A stretch of DNA of 10,474 nucleotides, from assembly GCA_029561505.1 (NCBI GenBank), contig JAKQXK010000132.1, positions 1 through 10,474 of the forward strand. Reading direction: 5' to 3'. Positions within the stretch are counted from its first letter, which is position 1; every line of letters starts with the position of its first letter. The DNA comes from Spirochaetota bacterium (GTDB taxonomy: Bacteria > Spirochaetota > Leptospiria > Turneriellales > Turneriellaceae). A program made the translations under genes and the position numbers. The notes under the pieces are model-generated. The model was not told the origin of the DNA, did not search any database, and was given only the letters and a program-made list of their open reading frames with translations. Below are positions 6,909 through 10,474 of this stretch, piece by piece.

Positions 6909-8288
6909 CAATTTCTCTGCAGCGGCGATCTGCTGGGCAACCGCCGGTGGGTTCGTTGACCCTTCACCCTGCCGGCGGCTGATCGACGCCAGCGGCGTGA
7001 AGAAATTCTGAGGAAAATGAATGTCGCGCCCCGCGAGAATTTGCCAATCGGTCTGTGTCAGAGTTTCAAGGCGTTTGCCCTGCTCTTCGGCAAATTTCAC
7101 GGCAGAACCTGCGACGGCGTGCGCGTCCCTGAACGGCACGTTATTTTCGCGTACCAGGTAGTCGGCGACGTCTGTCGCGAGCGCGAAACCGCGCGACAAA
7201 TTTTCAAGCACGCGGCTTTCATTAAAGCGTATATTCTGCAGAATTTCGAGCATACCGCTGAGGCCCTGGCGCGCCTGGCGAATGCTGTCAAAAAGGTAGA
7301 CCTTGTCTTCTTGCAAATCACGGTTATACGTCATCGGCAGGCCTTTCAGGTTCGTGATGAGTGCCTGCAGGTTGCCGTTGACGCGGCCGGCTTTTCCGCG
7401 CAAGAGCTCCGCAATGTCGGGGTTCTTTTTTTGCGGCATAATCGAAGAACCGGTAGTCACGGCGTCGCCGAGCGTCACGTAGCCGAACTCGGTTGAATTA
7501 TAGATAATGATGTCTTCACAGAAGCGCGAGATGTGTAAATAGAGGCGCGTCACCCAGAAATGGTAGTTGAGCTGGTAGTCGCGATTCGAAACTGCGTCCA
7601 TGCTGTTCGGGTATGGCGCGGCAAAACCCAGTTCTTTCGCTGTCATGGCCCGATCAATAGTGTAGTTCGCGCCGCCGAGCGCGGCAGAACCGAGTGGTGA
7701 ATAGCGCAGGCTCTGCAGCGTAAAGTCGAGCAGTTCGAGATCGCGCGCGAACTGCCAGAAATAGGCCATCAGATAATGACTCAAGAGCACCGGCTGCGCG
7801 ATCTGCAGGTGCGTATAGCCCACCCAAACGGTTGTCGGGTTTGCTTTCGCCAGATTCAGAAATGCCTTGAGCAGGCTCACGAGATCGGCGCGGTGCGATT
7901 GCAATGCCTCTCGTGTATACAGGTGCGTGTCGACCGCAACCTGGTCGTTGCGCGACCGGCCGGTGTGCAGTTTTTTACCAGTATCGCCGATGATCTCAGT
8001 CAAACGCGACTCGACGTGCATGTGAATGTCTTCGAGCGCTGCCGAATAAGTAAACTTACCCGATTCAATTTCACTCTCGACCTGCTTAAGGCCGCGTTCG
8101 ATATCACCGAATTCTGAAGCCGTCAGCACGCCGATGCTTTGCAGCATACGCGCATGCGCAAGCGATGCGCGGATGTCGACTTTATACAAGACCTGATCGA
8201 ATGAAATCGACTCGGAGATTTCTTCGGTTATTTTCGACGGTGGCGCATCAAAGCGCCCATGCCATAATTTATCGGTTTTGTCTGCCAT
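6894..8288 (-). CDS. argH: Argininosuccinate lyase
   Basis: Catalyses the last step of arginine synthesis, splitting argininosuccinate into arginine and fumarate as a cytoplasmic homotetramer. The ATG at 8288 gives 464 residues (MADKTDKLWHGRF), a normal length. An upstream in-frame ATG at 8381 would run through the 20-bp palindrome and into the dehydrogenase gene, and is rejected. Visible landmarks are LHTGRSRNDQVA (107-118), GYTHLQIAQP (157-166, His160 at the usual catalytic-base position) and the fumarase/aspartase superfamily signature GSSIMPQKKNP (280-290), whose serine loop supplies the catalytic acid. All expected motifs are intact. It lies 61 bases after the dehydrogenase gene on the same strand. 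No other arginine genes are adjacent. Confidence 0.97.
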   Translation of the reverse strand: MADKTDKLWHGRFDAPPSKITEEISESISFDQVLYKVDIRASLAHARMLQSIGVLTASEFGDIERGLKQVESEIESGKFTYSAALEDIHMHVESRLTEIIGDTGKKLHTGRSRNDQVAVDTHLYTREALQSHRADLVSLLKAFLNLAKANPTTVWVGYTHLQIAQPVLLSHYLMAYFWQFARDLELLDFTLQSLRYSPLGSAALGGANYTIDRAMTAKELGFAAPYPNSMDAVSNRDYQLNYHFWVTRLYLHISRFCEDIIIYNSTEFGYVTLGDAVTTGSSIMPQKKNPDIAELLRGKAGRVNGNLQALITNLKGLPMTYNRDLQEDKVYLFDSIRQARQGLSGMLEILQNIRFNESRVLENLSRGFALATDVADYLVRENNVPFRDAHAVAGSAVKFAEEQGKRLETLTQTDWQILAGRDIHFPQNFFTPLASISRRQGEGSTNPPAVAQQIAAAEKLLQQA

Positions 8289-8304
8289 TAGAGAATTATG
8301 GTAT

Positions 8305-8324
8305 AGACGCAGCATGCTGCGTCT
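8305..8324. repeat. Perfect 20-bp palindrome upstream of argH
   Basis: AGACGCAGCA is followed immediately by its exact reverse complement TGCTGCGTCT. It lies in the 61-base gap between the dehydrogenase stop and the argH start. It is too compact for an RNA hairpin with a loop and is not an ARG box. It may be a dispersed palindromic repeat, an operator for a dimeric regulator, or a cruciform-prone site. I recall similar AGACGCAGCATGCTGCGTCT sequences from intergenic regions of unrelated bacteria, but cannot check this here. Confidence 0.6.
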
Positions 8325-8349
8325 CCACAAAAACAAGCCACAAGAGCGA

Positions 8350-10113
8350 TTACAGAGCCAGTTTCGCCAGATCTCTTTCACGCAGATACTGCGGGTAGAG
8401 TTCGTACAGCGGTTCGAGCAACGGCAACAGCCTCATCGCACGCGGCAGGTTGCCTTTGGGGCTGACCTCTTTGCGCGCCAATGCCTGCATCAGGTTCACC
8501 TGCCCATGCCAGAAATAGTGTGCAACATCCGCTGAAAGGGTGAACTCCACCTCGGGCGTAAATGCGCGGGCAGCATCGCCCGTGAGCACCTGCTTTGCTT
8601 TGTCGTCGGTTGAACCGTCGAGCGCGATCGACGCATCGGGCGCGCTGTAGTTAAACCGTATTTTCAAGCCTGAATTTTTCAGGGGTGCGAAAAGTTTTGG
8701 GTCGGCCTGTACCTTGAGAAAATACGTTCCGAGAATGTCATAAACTGTGGCCTCATCTTTGAATATGGCCTTGAGTTTTTTGGCGGCGCCCGCCGTACGC
8801 GCAGCTTTGAGCTCTGATTTCGAAACGGCAATCGGCTTCAGATTCTGCTCATACGCGGTCTTCACGATTGCGCGCACCGCTTCACCGGTCACGGCCTGCG
8901 GGTTATTGAGCATCGCGCCGTCTTCGAGAGCCGTACGCACAACCTGTTCGAGTTTCGCCAGGCCGTCTTTCACGCCGGCCTCTTTGAGACTCAGCGGATG
9001 CCCGCAGAGGGCATTCAGCTTCTGGTTCATTGCGCGCAGTTTGCCTGCAAGGCTCTGCGCGCGTTGTTTCGTCAGCCATTCGTCGACGAGGCCTAACTGC
9101 GTCACCGCCTGGTTCACCGCAAAATTATCGAGACGCGAGACGATTTGGTTGAGTTCTTTCACGGGATAAAAACCGCTGTCGCCGAAAATCTGCGCGATAC
9201 GCGCGTAACGCGCCGCTGAACTTTCCATATTGTGCTCAACGCTGAACGGCAGAATGATGCTGTTCGCGAGCCCGTGCGGAATATGGTAAACCCCGCCTAA
9301 CGCATGGCTGATACCGTGCACAATACCGACGCCGCCGTGGTTAAACGCCACCGCAGCGAGAAACGACGCCGTGAGCATAGCGCCGCGCGCATTGAGATCG
9401 TTCGGCACCGCGACTGCCTGCAGAATATTCTGCACAATGAGTTCAATGGCATAGAGCGCGAGCGCGTCTGAAACCGGGTTGGGGTTCTGGCCCGCATAAC
9501 ACTCGATCGCGTGCGTCAGTGCGTCCATTCCCGTTGCGGCAGTGACCTTGCCAGGCATCGTCGCCGTCATCTCGGGGTCTAAGATGGCGATGTCGGGCAG
9601 AAAGTGGTCTTCTGCAAATGGCAGCTTCACCGAATTCGCGTCGTCTGAAACCATCGCGAACTGCGTCACCTCTGAGCCCGTGCCCGAAGTTGTGGGGATA
9701 AATACCGAAGGCAAGATTCTTTCTTTCAGCAATTGTGCGCCCATGTGCTGCTGCAGCGGCCCGCCCTTGACCATCAGCAGGTTGATGACTTTCGCCGAAT
9801 CGAGCACCGAACCGCCGCCAATCGCGATCACCATATCGCACTTGTTCTGAACGCCGAGTTCGGCCGCTTCGGTCACAACTTTGAGTTCGCTGTTGGGTGG
9901 CACATTATCGTATGTGGCAGCGATAGTGATCGCTGAACCCTGAAGCCCTTCGATGACTTTTTTGGCAAGGCCAGCAGCGACAATCACCTTATCGGTGACG
10001 AGCAGCGCACGTTTACCGGGAAAACCGGCAAGTTCTTCACCGAGGCGCGAGGCGAGCCCGATGCCATAACGAACCTTTGTCGGCAGCGAAAACTGGTAAT
10101 AATCAGGTAGCAT
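8350..10113 (-). CDS. Iron-type alcohol dehydrogenase fused to SCP2-like domain
   Basis: The 587-residue protein far exceeds the roughly 390 residues of ordinary Fe-ADH enzymes. Residues 1-425 form the dehydrogenase: cofactor motif GGGSVLD (99-105), TTSGTGSE (141-148), and metal ligands Asp197 and His201 (in GMDALTHAIECY) with His266 and His280 (HGISHALGGVYHIPHG). The 14-residue gap between the last two matches FucO-type enzymes. The module closes with MLNNP and KTAYEQN. After a Lys/Ala-rich linker, residues about 455-575 resemble an SCP2 sterol-carrier domain: FNYSAPDASIALDG, then FTPEVEFTLSADVAHYFWHGQ, then LMQALARKEVSPKGNL. It presumably oxidises an alcohol or reduces an aldehyde with NAD(P)(H), and the fused domain suggests a lipid-like substrate; this is inference. 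The ATG at 10113 has no ribosome-binding site. Confidence 0.93.
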   Translation of the reverse strand: MLPDYYQFSLPTKVRYGIGLASRLGEELAGFPGKRALLVTDKVIVAAGLAKKVIEGLQGSAITIAATYDNVPPNSELKVVTEAAELGVQNKCDMVIAIGGGSVLDSAKVINLLMVKGGPLQQHMGAQLLKERILPSVFIPTTSGTGSEVTQFAMVSDDANSVKLPFAEDHFLPDIAILDPEMTATMPGKVTAATGMDALTHAIECYAGQNPNPVSDALALYAIELIVQNILQAVAVPNDLNARGAMLTASFLAAVAFNHGGVGIVHGISHALGGVYHIPHGLANSIILPFSVEHNMESSAARYARIAQIFGDSGFYPVKELNQIVSRLDNFAVNQAVTQLGLVDEWLTKQRAQSLAGKLRAMNQKLNALCGHPLSLKEAGVKDGLAKLEQVVRTALEDGAMLNNPQAVTGEAVRAIVKTAYEQNLKPIAVSKSELKAARTAGAAKKLKAIFKDEATVYDILGTYFLKVQADPKLFAPLKNSGLKIRFNYSAPDASIALDGSTDDKAKQVLTGDAARAFTPEVEFTLSADVAHYFWHGQVNLMQALARKEVSPKGNLPRAMRLLPLLEPLYELYPQYLRERDLAKLAL

Positions 10114-10118
10114 GCGCT

Positions 10119-10146
10119 ATAATGGGGCTTCGAGAGACAGCGACAA
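10119..10146 (-). promoter_or_regulatory. Candidate promoter for the dehydrogenase gene
   Basis: On the minus strand TTGTCG (10146-10141) and CATTAT (10124-10119) are 16 bases apart, each a partial match to sigma-70-type hexamers. The -10 ends five bases before the ATG, which would give a transcript starting at or next to the start codon. A perfect TATAAT also reads on the plus strand at 10118-10123 but has no -35 partner. Confidence 0.3.
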
Positions 10147-10158
10147 CCAAATCATGAG

Positions 10159-10205
10159 TTTAGGTACATGCGTACACTAAAGCCGTTTCCTTCTCAGGAA
10201 ACGGC
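10159..10205. repeat. Two adjacent hairpins beside the long inverted repeat
   Basis: The first stem pairs TTTAG-GTAC (10159-10167) with GTAC-A-CTAAA (10172-10181) around ATGC, with one bulged A. The second pairs GCCGTTTCCT (10182-10191) perfectly with AGGAAACGGC (10196-10205) around TCTC. They stand back to back with no spacing and end one base before the long helix. Part of the first (ACTAAAGC, 10176-10183) can also pair with GCTTTAGT at 10264-10271, giving a competing fold. Confidence 0.7.
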
Positions 10206-10206
10206 G

Positions 10207-10365
10207 AACAGGCGCCGGAAACCGAAAAATCGAAATGCAGCGAAGCGGCTCTTGCCGCGGAGCGCTTTAGTCGCTAACCAAGTGGTCCACGACCTATTGG
10301 CAGTCGTTTGCTCATGCAAACGACGAGGCATTTCGAATTTTTCGGCAATTTTTCCGGCGCCTGTT
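10207..10365. repeat. Long inverted repeat enclosing three hairpins
   Basis: The outer arms pair over 32 bp. AACAGGCGCCGGAAA (10207-10221) is perfectly complementary to 10351-10365; CCGAAAAAT (10222-10230) pairs with 10337-10345; CGAAATGC (10231-10238) pairs with 10328-10335. The right arm has two bulges: CAATT (10346-10350) and one extra A (10336). The 89-base interior holds three further stems: GCGGC-TCTT-GCCGC at 10245-10258 with outer AGCG/CGCT; CCAA..GGTC-CAC-GACC..TTGG at 10278-10300; and GTCGTTTGC-TCAT-GCAAACGAC at 10303-10324. Such a fold suggests a structured RNA, a folded single-stranded recombination site or a miniature mobile element. No target-site duplication or canonical integron core site was found at the ends. 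Confidence 0.75.
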
Positions 10366-10474
10366 ATCCCGCCGCGCGGGATCTGGATTTTAAATAGAAA
10401 TGAGCCGAAACGACCGACAGAAGAACGATAACCGTCATACCAAAGTAGATGTTGCTGTAACTTTCGGCAGGCGC
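10364..10474 (-). CDS. Membrane protein, C-terminal fragment (5' end outside window)
   Basis: On the minus strand the frame is open from the window edge to a TAA at 10366-10364, giving the last 36 residues. It begins APAESYSNIYFGMTVIVLLS and continues VVSAHFYLKSRSRAAG. The segment IYFGMTVIVLLSVVSAHFYL is a good transmembrane helix, followed by a basic tail (KSRSR) that would lie on the cytoplasmic side. No family can be named from this piece. Its stop codon uses the first two bases of the long inverted repeat. It is on the same strand as the dehydrogenase, 250 bases upstream. A GC-rich stem (10366-10382) overlaps its last codons. Confidence 0.5.
   Translation of the reverse strand, partial: APAESYSNIYFGMTVIVLLSVVSAHFYLKSRSRAAG

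Noticed and set aside
7017..7496. Plus-strand 159-codon frame antisense to argH
   Set aside because: The argH reading has intact catalytic motifs; the antisense frame is a codon-bias shadow.
8289..8381. 31-residue N-terminal extension of argH from ATG 8381
   Set aside because: It reads through the 20-bp palindrome and the end of the dehydrogenase gene, and ArgH proteins normally start near the KLWHGRF stretch.
8747..9169. Plus-strand 140-codon frame antisense to the dehydrogenase
   Set aside because: It is a mirror of a well-supported gene with strong family motifs and has no domain of its own.
10207..10365. Canonical integron attC site
   Set aside because: The long bulged helix is reminiscent, but the conserved core sites (RYYYAAC and GTTRRRY) are absent at both ends and no integrase or cassette array is seen; kept only as a hypothesis in the findings.
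10366..10382. GC-rich hairpin followed by CTGGATTTT on the plus strand, terminator-like
   Set aside because: It lies inside the last codons of the minus-strand membrane protein, the T-run is short and offset, and no plus-strand gene precedes it.
10168..10431. Plus-strand 87-codon frame at the right end
   Set aside because: It runs through all the hairpins of the structured element and antisense to the membrane-protein tail, is Arg/Lys/Pro rich and has no recognisable domain.

Overview
The window looks like chromosomal DNA of a Gram-negative (diderm) bacterium with moderately high GC. A Kdo-pathway isomerase (KdsD type) points to a lipopolysaccharide-bearing outer membrane. Gene content and protein style fit a spirochaete of the Leptospirales (Leptospira/Turneriella/Leptonema type), but that assignment is from memory of protein families and is only moderately certain. 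No transposase, phage gene, tRNA, rRNA or CRISPR array was seen.

Layout. From 1 to 675 (+) is the C-terminal half of an MFS transporter. It converges, with a 12-base gap, on a minus-strand block. In transcription order that block is a GT2 glycosyltransferase (4251-3223), a VOC/glyoxalase-fold protein (3179-2742), tyrosyl-tRNA synthetase (2627-1374) and an exported SAM-methyltransferase (1377-688). The last two share an ATGA stop/start overlap. A degenerate inverted repeat lies between the VOC gene and tyrS. Divergent from this block is a tight plus-strand operon: xseB (4394-4723), a KdsD-type arabinose-5-phosphate isomerase starting at a TTG inside the xseB stop (4720-5697), and an uncharacterised protein (5699-6517) with the sequence hallmarks of a degenerate GHKL ATPase fold. 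Just downstream is an open frame (6531-6878) resembling PepSY-like domains but with no normal start codon at its 5' end. It converges on argH (8288-6894, minus), with an inverted repeat at the junction. Upstream of argH are a perfect 20-bp palindrome and an iron-type alcohol dehydrogenase fused to an SCP2-like lipid-binding domain (10113-8350, minus). The right end holds a remarkable multi-hairpin element (10159-10365) that abuts the stop codon of a further minus-strand membrane-protein gene running off the window.

Functionally this is a mixture of core genes (tRNA charging, arginine synthesis, exonuclease VII, Kdo precursor) and poorly described accessory functions. The most unusual items are the structured element at 10159-10365, the dehydrogenase-SCP2 fusion, the GHKL-like protein in the kdsD operon, and two short dispersed-repeat-like palindromic elements (8305-8324 and 2643-2713). 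No complete novel defence or mobile system is evident.
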